From Pseudolabrys sp. (GTDB taxonomy: Bacteria; Pseudomonadota; Alphaproteobacteria; Rhizobiales; Xanthobacteraceae), in contig JAHBZF010000019.1 of assembly GCA_019635575.1 (NCBI GenBank), forward strand, positions 1-40,749: a stretch of 40,749 nt of DNA, read 5' to 3'. Of this stretch, positions 1-7,965 are shown piece after piece. The notes beneath the pieces were generated by a model, which did no database searches, was not told where the DNA came from, and worked only from the letters and a program-made list of their open reading frames with translations. Made by a program: the position numbers and the translations under genes. Within the stretch, counting starts at the first letter, position 1. The number at the start of each line of letters is the position of its first letter.

Positions 1-11
1 ATCCAGCGAAC

Positions 12-863
12 TCACCAGTTCGCCGTGGCTTTCATGGTCGGCGTGCCGCTAGCATTCGCGGTCCACACCTCGAGCGGGTTGTCGCCGTCGCCGGCATTGA
101 CGCTGAACTCCGCGCCGTCGAACAGCGGCTGCACGCCGCGATAGGCGAAGGTCGCAGGCGGCTTGCCGCGCAGGCGGGCGGCGAACTCCGCCAGCAGCGC
201 CGCCTGCAGCGGCCCGTGGAAGATCAGCCCCGGATAGCCCTCGACCTTGGTGACGTAGTCGCGGTCGTAGTGGATGCGGTGGCCGTTGAAGGTCAGCGCC
301 GAGTAGCGGAACAGCAGGACCGGATCGGCCATGTGGGTTTCGCGGTGCTTCGCCGCGGGCGCAGGGGAGGGCGCGGCAGGAGCCTTCTGCGCACCGGCCG
401 GCGCCACGTCGCGGTAGACGATGTCCTGCCGCTCGCGGATCGCGACGCCGCGCGGCGTGGTGATGGTGTGGTCGACCGCCACGAAGCACAGCGCGCCGCT
501 GCCGCCGCTTTTCAGCGTGACGTCGGCGATGCGCGAGGTACGCGTCACGGCGTCGCCGACGCGCAGCGCATCGAGGAATTCCAGCCGCCCGCCGGCCCAC
601 ATCCGGCGCGGCAACGCCACCGGCGGCAGGAAGCCGCCGCGCGCGGGATGGCCGTCGGGGCCGATCTCGCTCATCGGCGCCACCGGCTGCGCCAGGCACC
701 AGTGGGTGGTGAGCGGCGCGGCGTCGCCCGCCTGCGGCGCGCCGATGTCGAGGAACAGCGTCGCGCGCAGCGCCTTCACCAGTTGCTCCGTGACGGTATC
801 GGACGCTTCCTGGGTGCGGCCGATCCACTGGCGCAGATGGTCGATGTCGATCGGGGTGGTCAT
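12..863 (-). CDS. MaoC/FAS1-like double hot-dog acyl-CoA hydratase
   Basis: Predicted enoyl-CoA-type hydratase of 283 residues, cytoplasmic. The N-terminal half looks like the FAS1-like dehydratase domain found in mesaconyl-C4-CoA and itaconyl-CoA hydratases. The C-terminal half carries a MaoC-type segment with the spaced Asn/His/Tyr pattern (FNGHRIHYDRDYV) typical of hydratase-2 active sites. The ATG at 863 overlaps the stop of the CoA-transferase gene as ATGA, which decides the start and indicates translational coupling. It is the last gene of the P450/dehydrogenase/CoA-transferase cluster and probably hydrates the unsaturated CoA ester made by its neighbours. Family is fairly sure; the true substrate is unknown. 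Confidence 0.8.
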   Translation of the reverse strand: MTTPIDIDHLRQWIGRTQEASDTVTEQLVKALRATLFLDIGAPQAGDAAPLTTHWCLAQPVAPMSEIGPDGHPARGGFLPPVALPRRMWAGGRLEFLDALRVGDAVTRTSRIADVTLKSGGSGALCFVAVDHTITTPRGVAIRERQDIVYRDVAPAGAQKAPAAPSPAPAAKHRETHMADPVLLFRYSALTFNGHRIHYDRDYVTKVEGYPGLIFHGPLQAALLAEFAARLRGKPPATFAYRGVQPLFDGAEFSVNAGDGDNPLEVWTANASGTPTMKATANW

Positions 864-1969
864 TGCGTCGGATCCTCCGGGTTGCTGTCGCCGATCGCCG
901 GCACCGGGCCGTAGCGGCGCGGCTCGCCCACAAAAATTGCCGCCGGCGCCGGATAGGCGACGACGCCGTTCGGCGTCGCCACCTCGATGCGGCGCAGGTG
1001 CGGGTGCATTGAAAGGTCGTCCATGGTGTTGACCTCGGCGAAGGCGATGTCGGCCTCGGTCAGGCGCTTGAGCAGTTCGCCGCGCGTCATGGCGGCGAAC
1101 ACCTCGCCCACGATCCTGTCGGTCAGCGCGCGGTTCTGCACCCGCGCCACGCCGCTGGCGAAGCGCGGGTCGTCCGGCAGGTCCGGCATGGCCATCACGT
1201 CGGCGCACAGCTTCTTCCACTCGCGCTCGCTCTGGATCGAGATCAGGATGTCGCGCCCGTCCTGCGAGGTGAACACGCCGTAGGGCGCGATCGAGGTATG
1301 GGCGAGGCCCATGCGCTTCGGCGTATTGCCGGCCTCGGCGTTGAGCAGCGGCACGGTGAGCCAGTCGGCCATCACGTCGAACATCGAGATGCGGATGTCG
1401 GCGCCCGCGCCGGTGCGGCCGCGCGCGATCAGCGCCTCGAGAATGGCGGCGTGCGCCGCGGCGCCGGTGGCGATGTCGACGATGGAGAGGCCGACGCGCG
1501 CCGGCGTCTCCGGGCCGCCGGTGATCGAGGCGAGCCCGCTCTCGGCCTGGATCAGCAGGTCGTAGGCCTTGCGCTCGGCATAGGGGCCGTCGTCGCCGTA
1601 ACCGGAGATGGTGCAGATGATGAGAGAGGGATAGTCGGCGCGCAGCCGTTCGCGCGCGAAACCGAGCCGGTCCATCGCGCCGGGCTTGAGGTTCTGCACC
1701 AGCACGTCGGCGCCGGCGATCAGCTTCTCCAGCGCCTTGCGGCCGTCCGCAGTCGCGAGGTCGAGCACCACCGATTTCTTGCCGCGGTTGAGCCAGACGA
1801 AGTAGCTGCTCTGGCCTTTGGCGGCGGCGTCGTAGCCGCGGGCGAAGTCGCCCTCCGGGCGCTCGACCTTGTAAACGGTGGCGCCGGCGTCGGCGAGGCG
1901 CGAGGTGCAGAAGGGTGCAGCGACCGCCTGTTCGACGGCGACCACGGTCAGTCCTTCGAGCGGCAGCAT
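860..1969 (-). CDS. CaiB/BaiF family (class III) CoA-transferase
   Basis: Predicted class III CoA-transferase of 369 residues, which moves CoA from a donor thioester to a free acid through an aspartyl-CoA intermediate. The N-terminus (PLEGLTVVAVEQAVAAPFC) is typical of the family. The catalytic Asp is in the KAYDLLIQAESGL segment, which matches the formyl-CoA transferase motif. ATG 1969 is chosen because a GAGG lies five bases upstream and the family begins at this point; an in-frame ATG at 2005 would sit inside the upstream dehydrogenase. It overlaps the end of that gene by none and the next hydratase gene by four bases. It probably activates the acid substrate of this operon. Substrate unknown. 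Confidence 0.88.
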   Translation of the reverse strand: MLPLEGLTVVAVEQAVAAPFCTSRLADAGATVYKVERPEGDFARGYDAAAKGQSSYFVWLNRGKKSVVLDLATADGRKALEKLIAGADVLVQNLKPGAMDRLGFARERLRADYPSLIICTISGYGDDGPYAERKAYDLLIQAESGLASITGGPETPARVGLSIVDIATGAAAHAAILEALIARGRTGAGADIRISMFDVMADWLTVPLLNAEAGNTPKRMGLAHTSIAPYGVFTSQDGRDILISIQSEREWKKLCADVMAMPDLPDDPRFASGVARVQNRALTDRIVGEVFAAMTRGELLKRLTEADIAFAEVNTMDDLSMHPHLRRIEVATPNGVVAYPAPAAIFVGEPRRYGPVPAIGDSNPEDPTQ

Positions 1970-1976
1970 GGCGGCC

Positions 1977-3140
1977 TCAATAGGAGCGCGGCATGCCGAG
2001 GACATGCTCGGAGAGGTGCGACAGGATCAGGTTGGTGGAGATCGGGGCCACCGAGTAGAGCCGTGTCTCGCGGAACTTGCGCTCGACGTCATACTCTTCG
2101 GCGAAGCCGAAGCCGCCATGGGTCTGGATGCAGGCGTTCGCCGCCTCGAAGGAGGCGTCGGCGGCCAGCATCTTGGCCATGTTGGCCTCGGCGCCGCAGT
2201 CCCTGCCCGCCTCGTAAAGGCGGGTCGCTTCCTTCACCATCAACTCGGCCGCGCGCATGTTGGCGTAGGACTTCGCGATCGGGAACTGGATGCCCTGGTT
2301 CTGGCCGATGGGGCGGCCGAACACCGAGCGCTCCCTGGCGTAGGTGCTGGCCTTGGCGATGAACCACTTGGCGTCGCCGATGCATTCCGAGGCGATCAGG
2401 ATGCGCTCGGCGTTCATGCCCGACAGGATGTAGCGGAAGCCGCGGCCTTCCTCGCCGATCAGGTTCTCGGCCGGCACCTTCATGTTGTCGAAGAACACCT
2501 CCGTCGTGGAGTGGTTCATCATGGTGCGGATCGGCCGGATGGTCAGGCCGCCGGCCTTCCGCGCCTCCTGCATGTCCACGATGAAAACCGACAGGCCGTC
2601 GGTGCGCTTCCTGGCCTGCTCCTTCGGCGTGGTGCGGGCCAGGAGGATCATCAGATCGGAATATTCGGCGCGGCTGGTCCAGATCTTCTGGCCGTTGACC
2701 ACGTAGTGGTCGCCCTCGCGCTTCGCGAAGGTCTTGAGCGAGGACGTGTCGGTGCCGCTGGTCGGCTCGGTGACGCCGAACGCCTGCAGCCGCAACTCGC
2801 CGCTGGCGATGCGCGGCAGCCACTTCGATTTCTGCTCCTCGCTGCCGTGCCGCAGCAGCGTGCCCATGGTGTACATCTGCGCGTGGCAGGCGCCGCCGTT
2901 GCAGCCCGCGCGCTGGACCTCCTCGAGGATCGCAGCCGCTGCCGACAGCTTCAGGCCCGAGCCGCCGTATTCCTCCGGGATCAGCACCGACAGGTAGCCG
3001 GCGTCGATCAGCGCCTGCACGAACTCTTTCGGATAGGCCATCTCGCGGTCGAGCCCGCGCCAGTACTCGCCGGGAAACTGCGCGCAAAGCCGCGCCACGG
3101 ATTCGCGGATATCGGAATAGTCTTGCTCGTGATGTGTCAT
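1977..3140 (-). CDS. Acyl-CoA dehydrogenase family protein
   Basis: FAD-dependent acyl-CoA dehydrogenase of 387 residues, expected to pass electrons to ETF. Recognisable landmarks are [10 protein letters not shown] (55-63), the FAD/substrate segment VTEPTSGTDTSS (123-134) and the C-terminal QTHGGFGFAEEYDVERKFRETRLY block. The usual catalytic Glu near the C-terminus (YEGTS in MCAD) is replaced by VAPIST. A Glu at 245 in GMNAERILIA sits where isovaleryl-CoA dehydrogenase has its base, so the catalytic Glu is probably on helix G. That placement fits branched or unusual acyl substrates but does not prove it. ATG 3140 (MTHHEQDYSD) is taken rather than an upstream in-frame ATG at 3200, which adds a basic, unconserved-looking extension. 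Confidence 0.9.
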   Translation of the reverse strand: MTHHEQDYSDIRESVARLCAQFPGEYWRGLDREMAYPKEFVQALIDAGYLSVLIPEEYGGSGLKLSAAAAILEEVQRAGCNGGACHAQMYTMGTLLRHGSEEQKSKWLPRIASGELRLQAFGVTEPTSGTDTSSLKTFAKREGDHYVVNGQKIWTSRAEYSDLMILLARTTPKEQARKRTDGLSVFIVDMQEARKAGGLTIRPIRTMMNHSTTEVFFDNMKVPAENLIGEEGRGFRYILSGMNAERILIASECIGDAKWFIAKASTYARERSVFGRPIGQNQGIQFPIAKSYANMRAAELMVKEATRLYEAGRDCGAEANMAKMLAADASFEAANACIQTHGGFGFAEEYDVERKFRETRLYSVAPISTNLILSHLSEHVLGMPRSY

Positions 3141-3271
3141 GGCGGGGTCTTTGGCAGATCGCCGGCTCCTGTGCCAGCGGCTCGGTGCGCGCAGCCGCAT
3201 TCCGAATTTGCATCCATGCGGCGGCGGGCGGCGGGTTCGGGCCGATCGAAAGGGACCGGGGGCATGCGCGG

Positions 3272-4540
3272 CTACGCAGGAATGCGCACGGGCAGGACCT
3301 CGTAGCCCTTGACGAAGCTCGAATAGATGCGGACCGGCTCGCCGACGACCTCGATCGTCTTGAAACGCTTGAGGATCTCCTCCCAGACGATCTTCAGTTG
3401 CAGCTCGGCCAGCCGCATGCCGACGCAGCGGTGGATGCCGAAGCCGAACGACATGTGGGTGCGCGGCCGCGGCCGGTCGATGATGAAGCTGTCGGGATTC
3501 TCGATCGCCTCATTGTCGCGGTTGCCCGAGACGTACCACATCACCACGCGGTCGCCCTTGCGGATCAGCTTGCCGCCGAGCTCGGTGTCGGCAAGCGCGG
3601 TGCGGCGCATGTGCGCCAGCGGCGTCTGCCAGCGGATCACCTCCGGCACGAAGCTGTCGATCAGCGCATGGTTGGCGCGCAGCTTGTCGTATTCGTCGGG
3701 ATTCTCGTTCAGCGCCAGCACCGAGCCGGTCATGGAGTTGCGCGTGGTGTCGTTGCCGCCGACGATCAGCAGGATCAGGTTGCCGAGCAGCTCCTCGCGG
3801 CTCATGTGGCGCATGGCGTCGCTGTGCGCCATCATCGAGACGAGATCGCTGCGCGGCTCGGCGTTGACCCGCTCGTTCCACAGCCGCGTGAAGTAGTCGG
3901 CGCATTCGCCGAGCTCGCGCAGGCGCTGCTCCTCGCTGTCGTAGATGCCGCTTTTGGGCAGCGCGGTGGCGAGGTCCGACCAGCGCGTCAGCTTGCGGCG
4001 CTCCTCCCACGGAAAGTCGAACAGCGTGGCGAGCATCTGCGTGGTCAGTTCGACCGAGACGCGCTCCACCCAGTTGAAGGTCTCGTTGCGCGGTAGATTG
4101 TCGAGGATGGTGGCGGCGCGCGCGCGGATCAGCACGGCGAGCTTGTCGAGATGGGCCGGCGTGAACATCGGCTGCACGGTCTTGCGCTGCGGACCGTGCT
4201 TGGGCTCGTCCATCGCAATGAAGCTCGGCCAGTTGTAGTTCTCGCCGACGTCGCGCAGGCCGATGCCGCCGAGCCGCACGTCGGACGAGAAGATCGCCGC
4301 GCTGGTGTCGACATGCATGATGTCGTGGTATTTGGTCACCGACCAGTAGTTGCCGACCGGGCAGGTGGAACAGAAGTGCACCGGCTCCTCATTGCGCAGG
4401 CGCTCGAAATACGGCCACAGCGTATCGGAGCGGAACAGCTCGGGATGGCCGGGATGAAATTCCGCGAGCGGCATCGCATAGGCTTTTTCCCGGGCGGCGC
4501 GCCATCGCTCATCGCGGGCGGCCCTGATGGTCCCGTGCAC
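3272..4540 (-). CDS. Cytochrome P450, CYP153-like (alkane/terminal hydroxylase type)
   Basis: Soluble bacterial P450 of 422 residues. Visible motifs are the I-helix oxygen-activation segment GGNDTT (261-266), the ExxR Glu300/Arg303, and the heme loop FGFGIHRCVG with Cys372 as axial ligand. From memory the N-terminal half (PYFERLR..PVH, YWSVTKY.DIM.VDT, GGIGLRD, FIAMDEPKH..QRKTV, ELTTQMLATLFDFPWEERRKLT.WSD) closely resembles CYP153 enzymes, which hydroxylate terminal carbons of alkanes or fatty-acyl chains. The start is read as GTG 4540, seven bases after AGGGGAGAG; an ATG at 4633 would add 31 unlikely residues. First gene of the cluster, 131 bases before the dehydrogenase. No ferredoxin or reductase partner is in the window. 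CYP153 assignment is inference. Confidence 0.88.
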   Translation of the reverse strand: MHGTIRAARDERWRAAREKAYAMPLAEFHPGHPELFRSDTLWPYFERLRNEEPVHFCSTCPVGNYWSVTKYHDIMHVDTSAAIFSSDVRLGGIGLRDVGENYNWPSFIAMDEPKHGPQRKTVQPMFTPAHLDKLAVLIRARAATILDNLPRNETFNWVERVSVELTTQMLATLFDFPWEERRKLTRWSDLATALPKSGIYDSEEQRLRELGECADYFTRLWNERVNAEPRSDLVSMMAHSDAMRHMSREELLGNLILLIVGGNDTTRNSMTGSVLALNENPDEYDKLRANHALIDSFVPEVIRWQTPLAHMRRTALADTELGGKLIRKGDRVVMWYVSGNRDNEAIENPDSFIIDRPRPRTHMSFGFGIHRCVGMRLAELQLKIVWEEILKRFKTIEVVGEPVRIYSSFVKGYEVLPVRIPA

Positions 4541-4783
4541 CGGCGTTCTCTCCCCTGATCCTCCGGGGCCGGGTTGGCTCCCGGCATTCGTCTTCGCAGC
4601 GGAAATTACATCGTCTTGCCGGGGCAAGGGCAAGCGGCTGCGGCCCGATTTCCCAGGCTGATGGGGCAGTCGTGCATTCTACCTATGGTAACATTGTAAT
4701 ATAATTTACCGTACAAGTTGTATTAACGAATGGTGGGTAGACTTGCTCCAAGTCAAACTTTTTAGACGGAAGGAGATCCGGTC

Positions 4784-6265
4784 GTGTGGTTTCTCAACTC
4801 AACTCAAGAGCTTACCGCCAAGCTCCAAGCTCTTGAAAAGTCCCAGGCCATCATCGAATTCGATCTCGATGGCACCGTCCTCACCGCAAACAAGAATTTC
4901 CTCGACACGCTGGGCTACACGCTCGACGAGATCAGGGGCTGCCACCACAGCCTGTTCGTGCCGCCCGGGCATCGCGACAGCACGGAGTATCGGGAGTTCT
5001 GGAATGCGCTGCGCCGCGGGGAGTATCAGGCCCGGGAGTTCATGCGCATCGCCAAGGACGGCCGGCCAATCTGGATCCAGGGATCCTACAATCCACTGCT
5101 CGACCGCAACGGCAAGCCGTTCAAGGTGGTGAAGTTCGCCACCGACATTACCGCGCAGAAGCTGCGCAGCGCCGACTACGAAGGCCAGATCAAGGCCATC
5201 TACAAGTCACAGGCGGTGATCGAGTTCAAGCTCGACGGCACCATCATCACCGCCAATGAGAACTTTCTCAAAACGCTGGGCTACCGGCTGGACGAGATCC
5301 AGGGCCAGCACCACAGCCTGTTCGTGGAGCCCGAATACCGCGACAGCGCCGCCTATCGCACCTTCTGGGATTCGCTGCGCAACGGCGACTATCAGGCCGC
5401 GGAATACAAGCGCCTCGGCAAGGGCGGCCGGGCGGTCTGGATCCAGGCGTCCTACAACCCGATCATCGGCGCGGACGGCAAACTGTCCAAGGTGGTGAAG
5501 TTCGCCACCGACACCACCGCCCAGGTGGAGGACCGCATCCGCCGCGGTGAACTGCAGAAGACCATCGACGCCGATCTCGGGCAGATCACCGAGGCGGTGG
5601 CCTCGACCTCCGAGCGGGTGACCTCGGCGGCGAGCGCCTCGACCCAGACTTCCTCCAACATGCAGGCCGTGGCTTCCGGCGCCGAGGAGCTGGCGGCCTC
5701 GGTCGGCGAGATCAGCCGTCAGGCGGCGGATGCGCTGCGCATCTCGATGCAGGCGGTGCAGCAGGCCAACGAGACCAGCGCCATCGTCTCCGGCCTCGCC
5801 GTCGCCGCCCAGAAGATCGGCGACGTGGTCAAGCTTATCAACAATATCGCCGAGCAGACCAACCTGCTGGCGCTCAACGCCACCATCGAGGCCGCGCGCG
5901 CCGGCGACGCCGGGCGCGGCTTTGCCGTGGTCGCCTCCGAGGTCAAGAGCCTCGCCACCCAGACCGCCAAGGCCACCGACGAGATCAGCGCCCAGATCGC
6001 CGAGGTTCAGGGCACCACCGGCAGCGCCGTCAACGTCATCGAGGCGATCACCCAGACCATCTCGCGGATCAACGAGATTTCAGCGGCGATCGCGGCCTCC
6101 GTGGAGGAGCAGGCCGCTGTCACCCAGAGCATTTCCTCCAATATGTTTTTTAATGATACGGCGACCACCGAGATCTACACCAATATGAGCGACATCGCCC
6201 GGGTGACGCAGTCGGTGGACGAATCCACCCGCAAGGTGCGGGAGGCCTCCCGCGCGCTGGTGTAA
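4784..6265 (+). CDS. Soluble methyl-accepting chemotaxis protein with two PAS domains (reading frame contains adapter insert)
   Basis: Chemoreceptor of 493 residues as written. Two PAS domains (about 15-120 and 137-242) are clear tandem duplicates, sharing [29 protein letters not shown] and the closing KVVKFATD. A methyl-accepting coiled coil follows, with the conserved hairpin tip [19 protein letters not shown]. There is no membrane segment or signal peptide, so it is a cytoplasmic receptor; double PAS receptors often sense redox or small ligands, but nothing here shows which. GTG start 4784 has AAGGAG eight bases upstream. Residues 455-468 ([14 protein letters not shown]) come from a 42-base in-frame insertion built on the Illumina P5 adapter. 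Without it the protein would be 479 residues and read ...[12 protein letters not shown].... Confidence 0.9.
   Translation: MWFLNSTQELTAKLQALEKSQAIIEFDLDGTVLTANKNFLDTLGYTLDEIRGCHHSLFVPPGHRDSTEYREFWNALRRGEYQAREFMRIAKDGRPIWIQGSYNPLLDRNGKPFKVVKFATDITAQKLRSADYEGQIKAIYKSQAVIEFKLDGTIITANENFLKTLGYRLDEIQGQHHSLFVEPEYRDSAAYRTFWDSLRNGDYQAAEYKRLGKGGRAVWIQASYNPIIGADGKLSKVVKFATDTTAQVEDRIRRGELQKTIDADLGQITEAVASTSERVTSAASASTQTSSNMQAVASGAEELAASVGEISRQAADALRISMQAVQQANETSAIVSGLAVAAQKIGDVVKLINNIAEQTNLLALNATIEAARAGDAGRGFAVVASEVKSLATQTAKATDEISAQIAEVQGTTGSAVNVIEAITQTISRINEISAAIAASVEEQAAVTQSISSNMFFNDTATTEIYTNMSDIARVTQSVDESTRKVREASRALV
6146..6187. other. Illumina P5 adapter sequence embedded in assembly (artefact)
   Basis: Positions 6152-6180 match the 29-base P5 adapter/flow-cell oligo exactly (begins AATGATACGGCG, ends GAGATCTACAC). 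Six Ts (6146-6151) precede it, like the poly-T linker of the grafted oligo. The insert is flanked by a repeat of CCAATATG (6138-6145 and 6180-6187), so the foreign block adds 42 bases (14 codons) and leaves the frame open. The match is from established knowledge of the adapter; the conclusion that this is contamination rather than biology is close to certain. Confidence 0.97.
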
Positions 6266-6280
6266 GGGCGGCGGCCCGCC

Positions 6281-6318
6281 CCGCGTGCGGATACGGGTTT
6301 CCCGCTGCTCGCACGCGG
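6281..6318 (+). terminator. Terminator-like hairpin after the chemoreceptor gene
   Basis: Inverted repeat CCGCGTGCG (6281-6289) and CGCACGCGG (6310-6318), nine perfect pairs with a 20-base loop, 16 bases after the stop codon. There is no T-run, so intrinsic termination is uncertain. Confidence 0.4.
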
Positions 6319-6412
6319 GCCTCAGGCCCTTCTCCCGGCCACCGCCCCGTGGCATTGTCGCCGCCGCAACGGCGGCGCCGCTCCCGGCGCCCGCTCCGGG
6401 AGACGGCCTAAT

Positions 6413-7585
6413 ATGATTCCTAACGCGCACGGCACCTTCAATTTCGACCTCGGCGAGACGGCGGACGCGATCCGCGAGACCGTCCGCGATTTCTCGGCGC
6501 ATGAGATCGCGCCGCGCGCCGCGGAGATCGACCGCACCAACCAGTTCCCGCGCGACCTGTGGCCCAAGCTCGGCGCGCTCGGCCTGCATGGCATCACCGT
6601 CGAGGAAGAGTACGGCGGCTCGGGGCTCGGCTATCTCGAGCATTGTATCGCGATGGAGGAAATCTCCCGGGCGTCCGCCTCGGTCGGCCTGTCCTATGGC
6701 GCGCATTCCAACCTCTGCGTCAACCAGATCCGCCGCAACGGCAACGAGGCGCAGAAGAAGAAATACCTGCCGAAGCTGATTTCCGGCGAGCATGTCGGCG
6801 CGCTGGCGATGTCCGAGCCAGGCGCGGGCTCGGACGTGGTGTCCATGAAGACCCGCGCCGAAAAGCGCGGCGACCGCTACATCCTCAATGGCAACAAGAT
6901 GTGGATCACCAACGGGCCGGTGGCCGATACGCTGGTGGTCTACGCCAAGACCGATCCGGCTGCCGGTCCGCGCGGCATCACCGCCTTCCTGATCGAGAAG
7001 GGCATGATGGGCTTCTCCACAGCGCAGAAGCTCGACAAGCTCGGCATGCGCGGCTCCGACACATGCGAACTGATTTTCCAGGACTGCGAGGTGCCGGCGG
7101 AGAACGTGCTCGGCACCGAAGGCGAAGGCGTCAAGGTGCTGATGTCCGGCCTCGACTATGAACGCGCGGTGCTCGCCGCCGGGCCCATCGGCATCATGCA
7201 GGCCTGCCTCGACGTCGTGCTGCCTTATGTGCATGAGCGCAAGCAATTCGGCCAGCCGATCGGGGAGTTTCAACTCGTGCAGGGCAAGCTCGCCGATATG
7301 TATGTCACCACCAACGCGGCGCGCGCCTATGTCTATGCGGTGGCCCGTGCCTGCGACCGGGGCGAGACGACCCGCCAGGACGCCGCCGGCGCGATCCTGC
7401 TGGCGGCGGAGAGCGCAACCAAGATGGCGCTCGACGCGATCCAGTGCCTCGGTGGCAATGGGTATATCAACGACTTCGCCACCGGGCGGCTGTTGCGCGA
7501 TGCCAAGCTCTACGAGATCGGCGCGGGGACGAGCGAAATCCGCCGCATGCTGATCGGCCGCGAGATCTTTGAAAAGACGCGCTGA
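6413..7585 (+). CDS. ivd: Isovaleryl-CoA dehydrogenase
   Basis: FAD enzyme of leucine degradation, converting isovaleryl-CoA to 3-methylcrotonyl-CoA with ETF as acceptor; 390 residues, the usual length. The sequence is of IVD/LiuA type throughout: [64 protein letters not shown] and [17 protein letters not shown]. The catalytic Glu is at 250 in [13 protein letters not shown] on helix G, the IVD position, while the MCAD position holds Ala. ATG 6413 follows GGGAG by ten bases. Its product is the substrate of the methylcrotonyl-CoA carboxylase subunits encoded at 15.6 and 20.6 kb. It is not operonic with them. Confidence 0.93.
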   Translation: MIPNAHGTFNFDLGETADAIRETVRDFSAHEIAPRAAEIDRTNQFPRDLWPKLGALGLHGITVEEEYGGSGLGYLEHCIAMEEISRASASVGLSYGAHSNLCVNQIRRNGNEAQKKKYLPKLISGEHVGALAMSEPGAGSDVVSMKTRAEKRGDRYILNGNKMWITNGPVADTLVVYAKTDPAAGPRGITAFLIEKGMMGFSTAQKLDKLGMRGSDTCELIFQDCEVPAENVLGTEGEGVKVLMSGLDYERAVLAAGPIGIMQACLDVVLPYVHERKQFGQPIGEFQLVQGKLADMYVTTNAARAYVYAVARACDRGETTRQDAAGAILLAAESATKMALDAIQCLGGNGYINDFATGRLLRDAKLYEIGAGTSEIRRMLIGREIFEKTR

Positions 7586-7602
7586 CCCGTCGCTGGCGGC
7601 GA

Positions 7603-7618
7603 TTAACTGCGCGTTAAC
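7603..7618 (+). promoter_or_regulatory. Candidate CtrA-binding box
   Basis: TTAA (7603-7606), seven bases, TTAAC (7614-7618): an exact match to the full CtrA consensus TTAA-N7-TTAAC. It lies 48 bases upstream of the ATG of the HTH gene, 17 bases after the ivd stop. Such an AT-rich pattern is rare by chance in DNA this GC-rich. Function is inferred. Confidence 0.5.
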
Positions 7619-7666
7619 CATAAGCGCCTAGGCCATTGACCCATGGAATGAGTGGGAGAGTGGCCG

Positions 7667-7954
7667 ATGCTGCGGGTCAGACTGAAAGCGGACGGACGGA
7701 TCGTCGAAATCGGGGAAGACGGCCGCGAGGTCGAGCTTGATCACAACGACCCGGCCGCCTTTGTTCGCCGTGTGCGCGCGCGGGCGCAACTGACGCAGGC
7801 GGCGTTCGCCGAACGCATCGAGGTGCCGCTCGAAACCGTGCGCAACTGGGAACAGGGGAAGCGCGCGCCGCGCGGTCCGGCCCGTGCACTGTTGAAGGTA
7901 ATCGACCGCGCGCCGCAGGCGGCGTTCGCGGTGCTCGGCGCCCGGCGGGCTTGA
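7667..7954 (+). CDS. Small HTH (XRE/NadS-like) transcriptional regulator
   Basis: 95-residue DNA-binding protein. Residues about 33-80 form a helix-turn-helix (FVRRVRARAQLTQAAFAERI, then VPLETVRNWEQGKRAPRGPA), the pattern seen in XRE and NadS/HigA-type regulators. A short basic, strand-like N-terminus precedes it. ATG 7667 has GGGAGAG six bases upstream; a GTG at 7652 is a weaker alternative. HigA-like proteins are often antitoxins, but no toxin gene is next to it: the next gene is a convergent iron permease 11 bases away. The upstream CtrA-type box suggests cell-cycle control. Target unknown. Confidence 0.82.
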   Translation: MLRVRLKADGRIVEIGEDGREVELDHNDPAAFVRRVRARAQLTQAAFAERIEVPLETVRNWEQGKRAPRGPARALLKVIDRAPQAAFAVLGARRA

Positions 7955-7965
7955 GAGAGGCGCGG

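Noticed and set aside
1298-3305. Overlapping long plus-strand frames opposite the CoA-transferase and dehydrogenase
   Set aside because: Antisense to well-recognised enzymes and without ribosome-binding sites or protein motifs.
6146-6187. Reading [14 protein letters not shown] as a lineage-specific insertion in the chemoreceptor
   Set aside because: The DNA is identical to a sequencing adapter, so a biological explanation is not needed.
6080-7621. Long open frame (513 codons) opposite the chemoreceptor end and ivd
   Set aside because: It is antisense to two clear genes, its protein is Arg/His/Ala-rich low complexity, and it even reads through the adapter. A GC-rich shadow frame.
7667-7954. 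Toxin-antitoxin module
   Set aside because: The HTH protein is antitoxin-like, but there is no small toxin gene on either side; neighbours are ivd and a convergent iron permease.
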